From: Rhizobium sp. Q54 | Lineage (GTDB): Bacteria > Pseudomonadota > Alphaproteobacteria > SMXS01 | Assembly: GCA_945872035.1 (NCBI GenBank) | Contig: CAMBYA010000033.1 | Location: forward strand, 1 to 12,834 | Direction: 5' to 3' | DNA length: 12,834 nucleotides | In this document: positions 1 to 7,509 of the stretch, one piece after another | How positions within the stretch are numbered: the stretch's first letter is position 1 | Layout of the letters: each line of letters opens with the position of its first letter | Program-made: the position numbers and the translations under genes | Notes under the pieces: model-generated | Told to the model about the DNA's origin: nothing | Databases searched by the model: none | The model's input: the letters and a program-made list of their open reading frames with translations, nothing else

Positions 1-782
1 GAGATCAGCAGTGCCCTGTCCTGCGCCGCGTAATACACGCTGACCCGCCGCCCGAGACGCGGCAGCAGGCGCATCTTGTGGTCGTGTTCGAACGTGTCGT
101 CGTCCTCGTCGGCCGCGGCGAGGATGATCTCTGTGAACAGCCGCGGCAGCTCGTCACCGAAGTAGCGTCGCAGGTGTTGCACGCCGCAGCGCAACGCGTA
201 GTTGCCCATGCTGTGCGCCAGCAGGTGGATGGCCCGCCCGCACCTGTCCTCTGGTCCCAGTGTCTCGATGAACTCGTTCAGCAGCAGCATGGCGCGGGCC
301 AGCGCCTCGCCGCTGTTGCGGGCGTCATCCCGGTCGCTGTGATAGGCGATGATCGGCGTCATCTCGCCGTTCGCGGGCCACGAGAAGACGACGATGTTGA
401 GCGGCTTGCCCGAAGGCAGGTATTTGTCGGCGAGTTCCAGGCCGCGCAGCAGCGATGTTTCGAACGTCGAGGCGTAGCCATGGATGAGGACGAGCGTGTC
501 CCTGCCGTCCTTGCCGATCATCTTTTTCCGGAGTGCTTCGAGGACGACCTTGCTGCCGACGATCCGGTTCGCGTCGCCGATGGTCGTCAGGTTCTCGGGC
601 GCGATCTGTACGTCGGTCAGTTCGACCTCGTACTCGGTGCCGGCCTTGCGCCGTCCCTTCGCCACGCCGAATCGCAGGCCGGCCGGCCCGGCCGGGTTGA
701 AACGGTCGCCGAACCATGGCGCCTTGCTTTCGTTCCGAAGGTCGCGATTGGTGACGAAGTAGATTTCCAGATCGTTCGCCAT
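1..782 (-). CDS. DUF900-type alpha/beta hydrolase (partial, C-terminus beyond the left edge)
   Basis: The minus-strand frame from ATG at 782 stays open to the window edge, giving 260 complete residues. It reads as an alpha/beta hydrolase of the DUF900 esterase/lipase-like group. The strand-turn HGY is at residues 101-103 after VLI; the nucleophile elbow is AHSMG at 189-193 with Ser191 as the presumed nucleophile; the acid-loop region LAAADEDDDTF at 221-231 fits the LAAPDxDxDxF pattern of this family and supplies the Asp. The catalytic His should lie beyond the edge. The start YFVTNR near residue 8 is also typical. No signal peptide is seen, so it is probably cytoplasmic. The substrate is unknown for the family. 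GGAGG lies six bases before the ATG, inside a perfect palindrome described separately. Codon bias matches the neighbours. Family call is fairly sure; function is open. Confidence 0.85.
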   Translation of the reverse strand, partial: MANDLEIYFVTNRDLRNESKAPWFGDRFNPAGPAGLRFGVAKGRRKAGTEYEVELTDVQIAPENLTTIGDANRIVGSKVVLEALRKKMIGKDGRDTLVLIHGYASTFETSLLRGLELADKYLPSGKPLNIVVFSWPANGEMTPIIAYHSDRDDARNSGEALARAMLLLNEFIETLGPEDRCGRAIHLLAHSMGNYALRCGVQHLRRYFGDELPRLFTEIILAAADEDDDTFEHDHKMRLLPRLGRRVSVYYAAQDRALLI

Positions 783-786
783 GATC

Positions 787-808
787 CCCTCCATTCGCGA
801 ATGGAGGG
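787..808. promoter_or_regulatory. 22-bp perfect palindrome over the hydrolase Shine-Dalgarno
   Basis: The arm CCCTCCATTCG is followed at once by its exact reverse complement, giving a 22-bp palindrome with no central spacer. On the minus strand its 3' arm contains the GGAGG ribosome binding site of the hydrolase starting at 782. A TAGGAT that could be a -10 box lies at 816-811 on the minus strand, which would put the transcription start inside the palindrome. It may be a dimeric repressor operator, or, if transcription starts further upstream, an RNA hairpin that hides the ribosome site. The symmetry is seen; the role is inferred. Confidence 0.55.
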
Positions 809-895
809 TTATCCTAGACGAATTTGACCCGGGCGGGGAGAAGTTGCGTCATCGACGGCGCCTAAGCAGAACGCTGCTCGCAACCGTCAAGGAGC

Positions 896-914
896 GCCCG
901 ATGGTGACTCGGGC
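896..914 (-). terminator. Weak hairpin downstream of the DUF962 gene
   Basis: GCCCGA (896-901) and TCGGGC (909-914) form a 6-bp stem with a 7-base loop, about 30 bases past the stop of the DUF962 gene. There is no T-run after it on the minus strand, so it is only a possible terminator. It is the one stem I found there besides the palindrome at 787-808. Confidence 0.3.
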
Positions 915-944
915 AGCCAGATCGGCGGGAGATGGAAGGACTGT

Positions 945-1304
945 CTAGTTCTTGGCCTTGGCCCAGATGAAGCGTTCGACCACAGGCCGTTCCAGGCCCA
1001 TGCGCTTCATCTCGGCCGGGAGGCGGCCGGTGACCAGCAGAATGCACATGTGGACGTCGCCGACGGCGCTCCACAGCGGGTTCTTGGCGATGGTGGGATG
1101 ATTGCCCTCGATCAGGTAATGGCTCCCGAAAGCAAGGGTCAGGGCGAGGAGAATGCCGCCAGGCGCCATCAGCGGGGCGCCGACACCTATGGCGGTGAAG
1201 ACTCCGATGGCCCCGATGATCGACGCGACCAGATGCAGCCGCTGCGTCCACTTGCCGCGATGTGCGGCAAGGTAAATGGGCCAGAAGTCGCGGTAAGGTC
1301 CCAT
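945..1304 (-). CDS. DUF962/Mpo1-like membrane protein
   Basis: A 119-residue protein of the DUF962 (YGL010w/Mpo1-like) family. In yeast, Mpo1 is an iron-dependent dioxygenase in 2-hydroxy fatty acid alpha-oxidation; bacterial members are mostly uncharacterised, so that reaction is only suggested here. Family signs are FWPIYLAAHRGKWTQRLH at 7-24 and SHYLIEGNHPT at 61-71, carrying His15, His24, His62 and His69, followed by NPLWSAVGDVHM at 75-86. Two hydrophobic stretches (about 25-43 and 49-65) are probable membrane segments. I chose ATG at 1304 because GAGGAG precedes it at good spacing; the frame is open further upstream to 1424, but that extension lacks family similarity. It stands apart from the AEC gene upstream by about 150 bases and probably has its own promoter. 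Confidence 0.85.
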   Translation of the reverse strand: MGPYRDFWPIYLAAHRGKWTQRLHLVASIIGAIGVFTAIGVGAPLMAPGGILLALTLAFGSHYLIEGNHPTIAKNPLWSAVGDVHMCILLVTGRLPAEMKRMGLERPVVERFIWAKAKN

Positions 1305-1451
1305 CGAATGCTCCTCGTTTCGGATCGGATCGGCGACGGCTCCCCACTCCGCGCCAGTGGGCGATGTTAGCGGGCAGATTACGATACGGATACCTAATTC
1401 GGTCCTCTGTTCGATTTTGTACACAAAGGCAACCGCGTGCGCTCAGGCGAC

Positions 1452-2333
1452 TCAGGCCCGCAGCGCGTAGGCCATCAGCAGCGGCATGGTGGCGAAGGAC
1501 AGCGCCGTGGAGATGATAACGGTACCCGCGACTTCCTCGGCGTGATTGCCGTATCGGGCGGCGAACAGGTAGTTGAACACCGCGGGCGGCATGCTGCACA
1601 TGATGATCACCACACCCGCAACGGCGCCGCTCAGCGAGAACGCCCAGATCAGGCCGGCGCCGGTGACGAACCCGATACCCAGGCGCAGCAGCGAGACGAT
1701 CACGCTGTTGCGCAGGCTGACCACCTTCAGGCGCGCGAGCGATACGCCCAGGGTGATGAGCATCATCGGGATCGAGATGTCGCCCAGCAGCTTGGTGGTG
1801 TTGTAGAGCCACCCGGGCAGCGGCAGCCAGCCGGCCAGGAACACCAGCGATGCGAGCGAGGCGTAGATCACCGGCGAGCGCAGCATCTGCCGGGGCGAGA
1901 ACCGGCCGGAGGCGATCCACGGCGCCAGGGTGAACTGCGACGTCGCGGCGACGATGAAAAAGCCGATGCCCAGGCCCACGCCCACCTCGCCGAACGCGAA
2001 CAGGCAAAGCGCCAGCCCCATGTTGCCGTTGTTGGGGAACATAATCGGGGCGACGGTCGCGGTCACCGGCAGCTTCAGCAGCTTCGCCGCCGCATATCCG
2101 GTGGCGCCGAAGATGGCGATTGAAAGCGCGGCGACGCCGGCGATGGTGCCGAAGGTCGAGACCGGCTCGGTCAGCGATGCCACCCGGCTGAAGATCAGGC
2201 AGGGCGAGGTGACGTTGACCAGCAGCGCCGTGACCAGCAGCGTGTCGAAAGGCTGCTCCATCCTGGCCCAGACGAAGCCCAGCGCGGCGATCAGGAACAC
2301 CGGCGCGATGATCGAGAAGACCTCGGCTAGCAT
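1452..2333 (-). CDS. AEC-family permease (auxin efflux carrier-like)
   Basis: A 293-residue, very hydrophobic protein with about ten predicted membrane segments, matching the AEC family (MdcF/YfdV-type bacterial permeases). The family features are FPNNGNMGLAL at 99-109 at the crossover of the first half, and CSMPPAVFNYLFAARY at 246-261 in the second half, where AEC carriers typically have a MPPA-type break. The cytoplasmic linker around 141-152 is basic. Substrates in the family are mainly small carboxylates such as malate or malonate; nothing here identifies this one. It starts 10 bases after the stop of the CNNM-type gene and has no clear ribosome site of its own, so it is probably translated by coupling as the last gene of the aroK operon. 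Length is normal. Confidence 0.9.
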   Translation of the reverse strand: MLAEVFSIIAPVFLIAALGFVWARMEQPFDTLLVTALLVNVTSPCLIFSRVASLTEPVSTFGTIAGVAALSIAIFGATGYAAAKLLKLPVTATVAPIMFPNNGNMGLALCLFAFGEVGVGLGIGFFIVAATSQFTLAPWIASGRFSPRQMLRSPVIYASLASLVFLAGWLPLPGWLYNTTKLLGDISIPMMLITLGVSLARLKVVSLRNSVIVSLLRLGIGFVTGAGLIWAFSLSGAVAGVVIIMCSMPPAVFNYLFAARYGNHAEEVAGTVIISTALSFATMPLLMAYALRA

Positions 2334-2343
2334 GAGCGGTCAG

Positions 2344-3624
2344 TCATATGGCGGCGGCCTCGACGGTCTCCGGAGCCGTGATTCGCAACAGGGTCAGCTG
2401 GTTGCGCCGCTTCTGCAGCACCTCGAATTTGAAGCCGCCGAACTTGAACGTCTGGCCGGCCTCGGGAATCGTCTGTGCCTCGTGGATGACGTAGCCGGCG
2501 ATGGTCGTGGCGTGGTCGTCGGACAGGTCCCAGTCCATGGCCCGGTTGAGGTCGCGAATCGTGGTCGTGCCGTCGACGATCAGCCTGCCATCGGCCTGGG
2601 CGCGGATCCCGCTCTGCGGCACGTCGTGCTCGTCGGCGATGTCGCCGACGATTTCCTCCAGGATATCCTCGAGGGTGACGAGGCCCTTCAGCACGCTGTA
2701 CTCGTCGATCACCAGCGCGAAGTGGGAGCGCCGGGCTCGGAAGGCGTTGAGCTGCTCGCGCAGCGTGGCGGTCTCGGGCACATACCAGGGCGGGAGCATG
2801 CTGGCCTCGATCTGCTCCATGCTCAGCGTGCCGTGCTGGCGGCGCAGCGCGCGCAGCAGCGCCTTGGCATGGAGGACGCCGATGATGTTCTCGGGGTTGT
2901 CCCGCCAGAGAGGGATGCGTGTGTAGGGGCTTGCCACCACCTCCTCGACGATGGCTTCGGGACCGATGGCCGCGTCGATCATCTTCATGTTGCGGCGGTG
3001 GACCATCACCTCCGCCACCTCCAGTTCATCGAGATCGAGGACGCTGCCGAGCATGTCGCGGTGGGTCTTGATGTCCTTGCGGTCCTGCTGGTCGATGGCG
3101 CCGCGCACCATGTCCTGCACCGACAGCACCGGCTGGCTTGCTTCCATGCGCAGGCCGAACAGCCGCAGCATGCCGCGCATCAGCTTCTGGCAGACCACGG
3201 TCACCGGCGACAGCAGCCTGACCAGCTGTTCCATCGAGGGCGCCAGCGACAACGCCGCCCGGTCGGCCTGGCGCACCACCAGCGTCTTCGGCACCACCTT
3301 GGCCAGCAGGATCACCAGCACCGAGACCAGCGGCGCGGCGATCAGCAGCGCATAGGGTCCCCAGAAGCTGGCGAACAGGCCGGTCGCCAGCGCCGTCGCC
3401 ATGATGATCACCAGCGTGTAGCCCAGCAGGATGGCGCCGGCCAGCCGCTCGGCGTTCTTCTGCAGCCGCTCGACGCACTGGGCGCGCCTGTTGCCGTCGC
3501 GCGACAGCTTCTGGATGCGCCGGCGCGACGCGGCGTCGAGCGCCGTTTCGGTGGCGGAGAAATAGGCCGACACGAGCAGCAGGACGATGATGGCCAGCAC
3601 GGTGATGGATGCCGCCATCGACAT
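2344..3624 (-). CDS. CNNM/CorC-type transporter (hemolysin-family, DUF21-CBS-CorC_HlyC)
   Basis: A 426-residue inner-membrane protein with the full layout of the CNNM/CorB group, often annotated as hemolysin. The N-terminal DUF21 domain spans about 1-185, with SATETALDAASRRRIQKL at 23-40 and the VPKT motif at 111-114. A CBS pair follows at about 205-325 (start VMVHRRN, end LVTLEDILEEIVGDI at 315-329). The C-terminal CorC_HlyC domain is at about 340-420. Related proteins transport or sense Mg2+; true hemolysis is doubtful for this family. It begins five bases after the aroB stop, so it is co-transcribed with aroK-aroB, an arrangement common in alphaproteobacteria. Start ATG at 3624 is used; a second in-frame ATG lies two codons later. 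Confidence 0.93.
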   Translation of the reverse strand: MSMAASITVLAIIVLLLVSAYFSATETALDAASRRRIQKLSRDGNRRAQCVERLQKNAERLAGAILLGYTLVIIMATALATGLFASFWGPYALLIAAPLVSVLVILLAKVVPKTLVVRQADRAALSLAPSMEQLVRLLSPVTVVCQKLMRGMLRLFGLRMEASQPVLSVQDMVRGAIDQQDRKDIKTHRDMLGSVLDLDELEVAEVMVHRRNMKMIDAAIGPEAIVEEVVASPYTRIPLWRDNPENIIGVLHAKALLRALRRQHGTLSMEQIEASMLPPWYVPETATLREQLNAFRARRSHFALVIDEYSVLKGLVTLEDILEEIVGDIADEHDVPQSGIRAQADGRLIVDGTTTIRDLNRAMDWDLSDDHATTIAGYVIHEAQTIPEAGQTFKFGGFKFEVLQKRRNQLTLLRITAPETVEAAAI

Positions 3625-3629
3625 GGCGG

Positions 3630-4760
3630 TCAGGCCGCTTGCAACGCGTCGTTCAGCATGTCCTCGACGGCGCCGGCGTCCACGTCGCTGGTGAGGAACG
3701 CCTCGCCGATGCCGCGGGCCAGCACGAAGGTGATCTTGCCGTCCTTCACCTTCTTGTCCTGGGCCATGTGTCCGATCAGGGTGCGCGCGTCCATCCGCGC
3801 GCCGGTGATGTCGGAGCCCGGGATATCGGCTAACGAGGCGGGCAGGCCGAGCCGGCGCAGATGGTTGCGCACCAGCACCGGCGCCTGCCGGTCACACAGG
3901 CCCTGCCGGGCCGACAGCTCGAACGCCAGCACCATGCCGATGGCGACACCCTCGCCGTGGAGCAGCCGGTCCGAATAGCCGGTCTCGGCCTCGAGCGCGT
4001 GGCCGAAGGTGTGGCCCAGGTTGAGCAATGCGCGGTCGCCGGTCTCGAATTCGTCGGCGGCGACCACCTCGGCCTTGGCCCGGCAGCTCGCCGCGATCGC
4101 ATAGCCGCGCGCGTCCGGATCGCCATCCATCACCTCGGCGCCATGCTCCTCGAGCCAGTCGAAGAACGCCACGTCGCGGATCAGGCCGTATTTCAGCACC
4201 TCGGCATAGCCGGAGCCCAACTCGCGCCGAGGCAGGGTGTCGAGCACGCCGGTGTCGGCCAGCACAAGGCTCGGCTGGTGGAAGGTGCCGACCAGGTTCT
4301 TGCCGTGGCGCGTATTGATGCCGGTCTTGCCGCCCACCGAGCTGTCCACCTGCGACAGCAGCGTGGTCGGCACCTGGATGAAGCCGATGCCCCGGCGCAG
4401 GATGCTGGCGGCGAACCCTGTCAGGTCGCCGATGACGCCGCCGCCCAGCGCGATCACCCGGTCGCGGCGCTCCAGCCTCGCATCCAGCATGGCGCCGATC
4501 AGCGTCTCAAGGTGGGCGAAGTTCTTGGTCTTCTCGCCGGCCGGCAGAACATGGACGCCCGCCTCGATGCCGGCGGCGTCGAGCGCTTCCCGCAGCGTTT
4601 CGAGATGCAGCCTGGCCACGTTCTCGTCGGTGACGATGAAGGTCCGGGGCCGTTGCAGGAACGGGGCGATCAGGTCGCCGGCGGCGCGCACCAGGCCGGT
4701 GCCGACAATGATGTCATAGGACCTGTCGCCCAGGCCGACAGTGACGCTTTCATGGATCAT
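3630..4760 (-). CDS. aroB: 3-dehydroquinate synthase
   Basis: A 376-residue cytoplasmic enzyme that turns DAHP into 3-dehydroquinate, the second step of the shikimate pathway, using NAD and a divalent metal. The NAD-binding GGGVIGD is at 106-112, followed by QVPTTLLSQVDSSVGGKTG at 129-147 and HGKNLVGTFHQP at 152-163. The metal ligands are Glu186 (in GYAEVLKYG), His250 (in LNLGHTFGH) and His268 (in LHGEGVAIGM). Length is normal. The frame is open upstream to 5132, but I place the start at ATG 4760 (MIHESVTV) because homologues begin there, and because this ATG lies only two bases after the aroK stop. It is the middle of the aroK-aroB-CNNM-AEC operon. Confidence 0.97.
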   Translation of the reverse strand: MIHESVTVGLGDRSYDIIVGTGLVRAAGDLIAPFLQRPRTFIVTDENVARLHLETLREALDAAGIEAGVHVLPAGEKTKNFAHLETLIGAMLDARLERRDRVIALGGGVIGDLTGFAASILRRGIGFIQVPTTLLSQVDSSVGGKTGINTRHGKNLVGTFHQPSLVLADTGVLDTLPRRELGSGYAEVLKYGLIRDVAFFDWLEEHGAEVMDGDPDARGYAIAASCRAKAEVVAADEFETGDRALLNLGHTFGHALEAETGYSDRLLHGEGVAIGMVLAFELSARQGLCDRQAPVLVRNHLRRLGLPASLADIPGSDITGARMDARTLIGHMAQDKKVKDGKITFVLARGIGEAFLTSDVDAGAVEDMLNDALQAA

Positions 4761-4762
4761 GG

Positions 4763-5332
4763 CTATGCGGCCCGACGGTTCTTGAGGGCTTCGACGACGG
4801 CGTCGACCACGGTGTCGTGTGGCCCATCGTGACTCTCCACATGGATGTCGGCTTCTGCATAGAACGGATTCCGCTTCTCCGCCAGATCGCGGAGGATGGT
4901 TTCCGGATCGCCCTGCGACAGCAGCGGTCTCGTATCGCGCTTGCCGACGCGGGCGACCAGCGTCTTGATGTCGGCCTTGAGCCAGACCGACACGCCCGCT
5001 TCCTTCACCCGCTGCCGGGTTTCGGCGTTCATGAAAGCACCGCCGCCGGTGGCAACCACCTGCGGCGGTCCGGCCATCAGCCGGCAGATCACCCGCCGCT
5101 CGCCTTCGCGGAACGCCGCCTCGCCATAGCACTCGAAGATGTCCTTGATCGAGCAGCCGGCCGCCTTCTCGATTTCGGCGTCGGCGTCGACAAAGCTTAC
5201 GCCCAGGCGCTTCGCCAGGCGGCGCCCGATCGTGGTTTTTCCTGCCCCCATCAGACCAACCAGGACGATGGATTTTTCCAGATGAAAGGGCGGCGGAACG
5301 TTGGCCGCGCCCTCGTCGTTAACCTTGTCCAT
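4763..5332 (-). CDS. aroK: Shikimate kinase
   Basis: A 189-residue cytoplasmic kinase that phosphorylates shikimate at the 3-hydroxyl with ATP. Seen from ATG 5332: the Walker A loop GLMGAGKT at 26-33; the shikimate-binding Asp in VDADAEIE near 48-55; Arg75 in FREGE; the GGG at 96-98 in ATGGGAF; the lid Arg in TRPLL (Arg135); and RNPFY at 154-158. An N-terminal tail of about 20 residues precedes the core, making it a little longer than usual. An in-frame TTG at 5341 would add three residues; I prefer the ATG, as neither has a strong ribosome site. A TATAAC at 5367-5362 on the minus strand is a good -10 candidate about 30 bases upstream. First gene of the operon, divergent from the small membrane protein gene. 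Confidence 0.95.
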   Translation of the reverse strand: MDKVNDEGAANVPPPFHLEKSIVLVGLMGAGKTTIGRRLAKRLGVSFVDADAEIEKAAGCSIKDIFECYGEAAFREGERRVICRLMAGPPQVVATGGGAFMNAETRQRVKEAGVSVWLKADIKTLVARVGKRDTRPLLSQGDPETILRDLAEKRNPFYAEADIHVESHDGPHDTVVDAVVEALKNRRAA

Positions 5333-5419
5333 GTGCTTCAATGCATCTCGTTTGCGCGTATGTTATATGCATTCGCCTCGGAAATCAGCCTTGCACACAA
5401 CAAAGGGAGAGAGCCGCTC
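5333..5419. promoter_or_regulatory. Divergent promoter region between aroK and the membrane-protein operon
   Basis: This 87-base gap must hold the promoters for both directions. It is clearly richer in A+T than its surroundings at 5361-5373. On the minus strand TATAAC (5367-5362) matches the -10 consensus in five of six places and suits aroK; its -35 is not obvious. For the plus strand TATGTT (5359-5364) is a weaker -10 candidate. AATGCAT at 5340-5346 and ATGCATT at 5367-5373 form a 7-bp inverted repeat on either side, which could bind a regulator. Confidence 0.5.
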
Positions 5420-5566
5420 TTGAACAAGATTCGCAGCCTAGCTATCGCGCTCGTCATCCTCGTGGTTCTGGCCGGCGCTGGCCTTGCATTCCTGCAATTC
5501 TGGGACCCGCCCGCGCCGTCGGCAGAAGTGGAAAAAGATCTGCCCCATGAAACGCTGCAGAAGTAG
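5420..5566 (+). CDS. Small single-pass membrane protein (48 residues)
   Basis: A short gene with start TTG at 5420 and stop TAG at 5564-5566. GGGAGAGAG lies just upstream at Shine-Dalgarno distance. The product begins MNKIRS and has one strong hydrophobic segment, LAIALVILVVLAGAGLAFL (about 7-25), then FWDPPAPSAEVEKDLPHETL to the end. This looks like a small inner-membrane protein with a positively charged N-terminus inside and a short periplasmic tail. From memory, alphaproteobacteria carry small proteins of this shape with a WDxPxPxxxVEKxxP tail near aroK or exported-protein genes; no function is known to me. It overlaps the start of the next gene by 20 bases, so the two are probably co-translated and may work together at the membrane. 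Confidence 0.75.
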   Translation: MNKIRSLAIALVILVVLAGAGLAFLQFWDPPAPSAEVEKDLPHETLQK

Positions 5567-7496
5567 CCGGCGCGTCATGCACCGGCTGACGCTGGCGGCG
5601 GTTGCGCTTCTCGCGTCAACAGCGCCCGGCTGGGCGCAGTTCGATCCCACGGTGGTTCCGAATCAGCCGGCCCAGCCCGCGCCATCGCCGGGACCGTCGA
5701 TCGTGGAAGGTCCGCTGGGCGAGGCGCGATCCGGCGACCAGTTGCCGGCGCAGGGCGTGTACCAGCAAGGACTGGATACGCTGGACCCGTCGTCGCCAGG
5801 TATCCTTACCCAGGCCAATGGCGGGTTTCCCGGCTCCATGTGGCAGGGAAGCGACCGACGCGCCCTGGTCGCCCTGATGCCGCGCATGCCGGTCGGCAAG
5901 GGTTCGCCCGCCATGCGGTCTCTGGCCGAGCGCCTGCTGCTCAGCGAGGCGCAGATCCCGGCCGGCAATTCGAAGAACGTCTATGACGTGTTCCAGGCCC
6001 GCGTCGACCGGCTGGCGGCGGCGGGCTACGGCGCCGAGATCGCCGACCTGTTCGGCCGCGTGCCCGACAAGATTCCAGATGCCAGGCTGGCCCATGCGCG
6101 GGTCGATGCGCTGCTGCTGGCCGGCAACTCCGACGCGGCCTGCGATGAGGCGCTGAGCGCCAACCAGCGCAGCGAGGAGGCGTCCTGGCTGGAAACCGTC
6201 GCCTATTGCAAGCTGCTCAAGGGCGACGCGGACGGCGCGGGATTCACCGCCGACATGCTGCGCGAGACCGGCGCCGACGATCCCGATTTCCTTGCGCTGC
6301 TGGGTTGGCTCAGCCAGCCGGAGGACGCACGCGGCGACAAGCCGACGCTGGCCAACAGTCGTCCGCTCACGCCGCTCAGGCTGGCGATGCTGAAGGCATC
6401 CGGCAGCGAGGTCGCCGTCACGACGCTGGACCAGGCAAGCCCCATGGTGCTGGTCGCGGTCGCCAACGACAAGGATCTGGCGTCCGAGGTCAAGCTGGAG
6501 GCGGCCGAACGCGCCGCCCGTGCCGGCGCTATCGGCGCCCGGGATCTGGCGGCGGCCTATGCCGGCATGACGCTCAATGCGCCGGACCTGGTCGATCCGA
6601 TTGCCGCGGCGGCCGGTCAGCCCGGCGGGCGCGGTGGCGCGCTGCTCTACCAGGCCGCCATGCAGGCCCCCGATCCGGTCACCAAGCTGAAGATCCTCCA
6701 GGCAATCTGGGCCCGGGCAAAGGCGGACAGCACTTACGTGCTGGCGGCCCGGGTCAACGCCGAGGCGACGAAATCCCTGCTGCCCGAGCCAGCGCCAGCG
6801 CTGCCCGAACTTGCGCCCGCGTCACCCGAGGTGCCTGAGCCGTTGGCCGAAAATGCACCAGCGCCGTTGGTGCCCGAGGCGATCGTGCCGGAGTCGCCGC
6901 CCGCGCCCGAGCCCGCGCCGATGCCGCCCGAACTGGTCGCCGCCGGGCCCGAGATCATCCGCGCATTGCTGGCGGCGGGCGAGATCGAGACGGCGCGTGC
7001 CTGGTACGCGGTCGTCGCCGACCAGGCTTCCAGCGGCGACCCCAACGCGACCCTCACGCAGGCCCAGCTTTGGCCGCTGATGGTGGTGGCCGACCCTGAC
7101 GTTCGCTTCGACGAGCCGGTCTTCGACGGCTGGTGGCGGAACCAGTCCGCGCTGGGCGGTGCCGACCGTTCTCGGCGTGGCACGGTGCTGATGGCGGTGC
7201 TCGAAGGCCTTGGCCAGCCGGTGCCGGAAACATTCTGGGGCGGCCTCTACGACGGCGCCGAAGCCGTCGACGGACGGATGCCGCCGCTGTCGGTGTGGCG
7301 CGGCCTCGGCGCGGCCGCGCAAGCCGGAAGGCTTGGCGAGACCGTGCTGCTGTCCTTGGTGATCTTCGGCGATCCCGGACCCGGCAAGGCCAATCCGGCG
7401 GTGCTGGGCGATGTGCTGAAGGCGCTGTCGAAGGTGGGGCTGGAACAGGACGCGCGGGCGCTCGCGCTCGAGGCGCTCATCGATACCGGCTTCTGA
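5547..7496 (+). CDS. Exported helical protein of unknown function with a Pro-rich linker
   Basis: A 649-residue protein I cannot assign to a family. From ATG 5547 it begins with a basic stretch, then a hydrophobic core and GWA-QFD, a good type I signal peptidase site after residue 30; an alternative ATG at 5577 would give a more ordinary signal peptide start. Residues 31-50 are Pro-rich. Residues about 100-410 look like an alpha-helical solenoid with TPR-like spacing (for example LAHARVDALLLAGNSDAACD near 181-200), with Cys199 and Cys221 as a possible disulfide. A Pro/Ala/Glu-rich linker covers about 411-461, and a second helical domain runs about 462-649. It is probably periplasmic, perhaps anchored via the small membrane protein encoded just upstream, which it overlaps. 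xerD follows 13 bases later. Such Ala/Pro-rich proteins are sometimes mislabelled antifreeze polyproteins. Confidence 0.85.
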   Translation: MKRCRSSRRVMHRLTLAAVALLASTAPGWAQFDPTVVPNQPAQPAPSPGPSIVEGPLGEARSGDQLPAQGVYQQGLDTLDPSSPGILTQANGGFPGSMWQGSDRRALVALMPRMPVGKGSPAMRSLAERLLLSEAQIPAGNSKNVYDVFQARVDRLAAAGYGAEIADLFGRVPDKIPDARLAHARVDALLLAGNSDAACDEALSANQRSEEASWLETVAYCKLLKGDADGAGFTADMLRETGADDPDFLALLGWLSQPEDARGDKPTLANSRPLTPLRLAMLKASGSEVAVTTLDQASPMVLVAVANDKDLASEVKLEAAERAARAGAIGARDLAAAYAGMTLNAPDLVDPIAAAAGQPGGRGGALLYQAAMQAPDPVTKLKILQAIWARAKADSTYVLAARVNAEATKSLLPEPAPALPELAPASPEVPEPLAENAPAPLVPEAIVPESPPAPEPAPMPPELVAAGPEIIRALLAAGEIETARAWYAVVADQASSGDPNATLTQAQLWPLMVVADPDVRFDEPVFDGWWRNQSALGGADRSRRGTVLMAVLEGLGQPVPETFWGGLYDGAEAVDGRMPPLSVWRGLGAAAQAGRLGETVLLSLVIFGDPGPGKANPAVLGDVLKALSKVGLEQDARALALEALIDTGF

Positions 7497-7509
7497 GAGG
7501 GACATCGGA

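Noticed and set aside
78..827. Open plus-strand frame of 249 codons at the left end
   Set aside because: Opposite the DUF900 hydrolase, which has clear motifs on the minus strand.
862..2007. Open minus-strand frame of 381 codons across the DUF962 and AEC genes
   Set aside because: Arg/Pro/His-rich out-of-frame reading that overlaps two real genes on the same strand.
1930..3978. Open plus-strand frame of 682 codons opposite the AEC, CNNM and aroB genes
   Set aside because: Composition is typical of the antisense shadow of GC-rich genes (runs of H, Q, R, D), no family features, and the minus-strand genes are unmistakable.
3861..4832. Open plus-strand frame of 323 codons opposite aroB
   Set aside because: Antisense shadow of a confidently identified gene; no ribosome site or recognisable domain.
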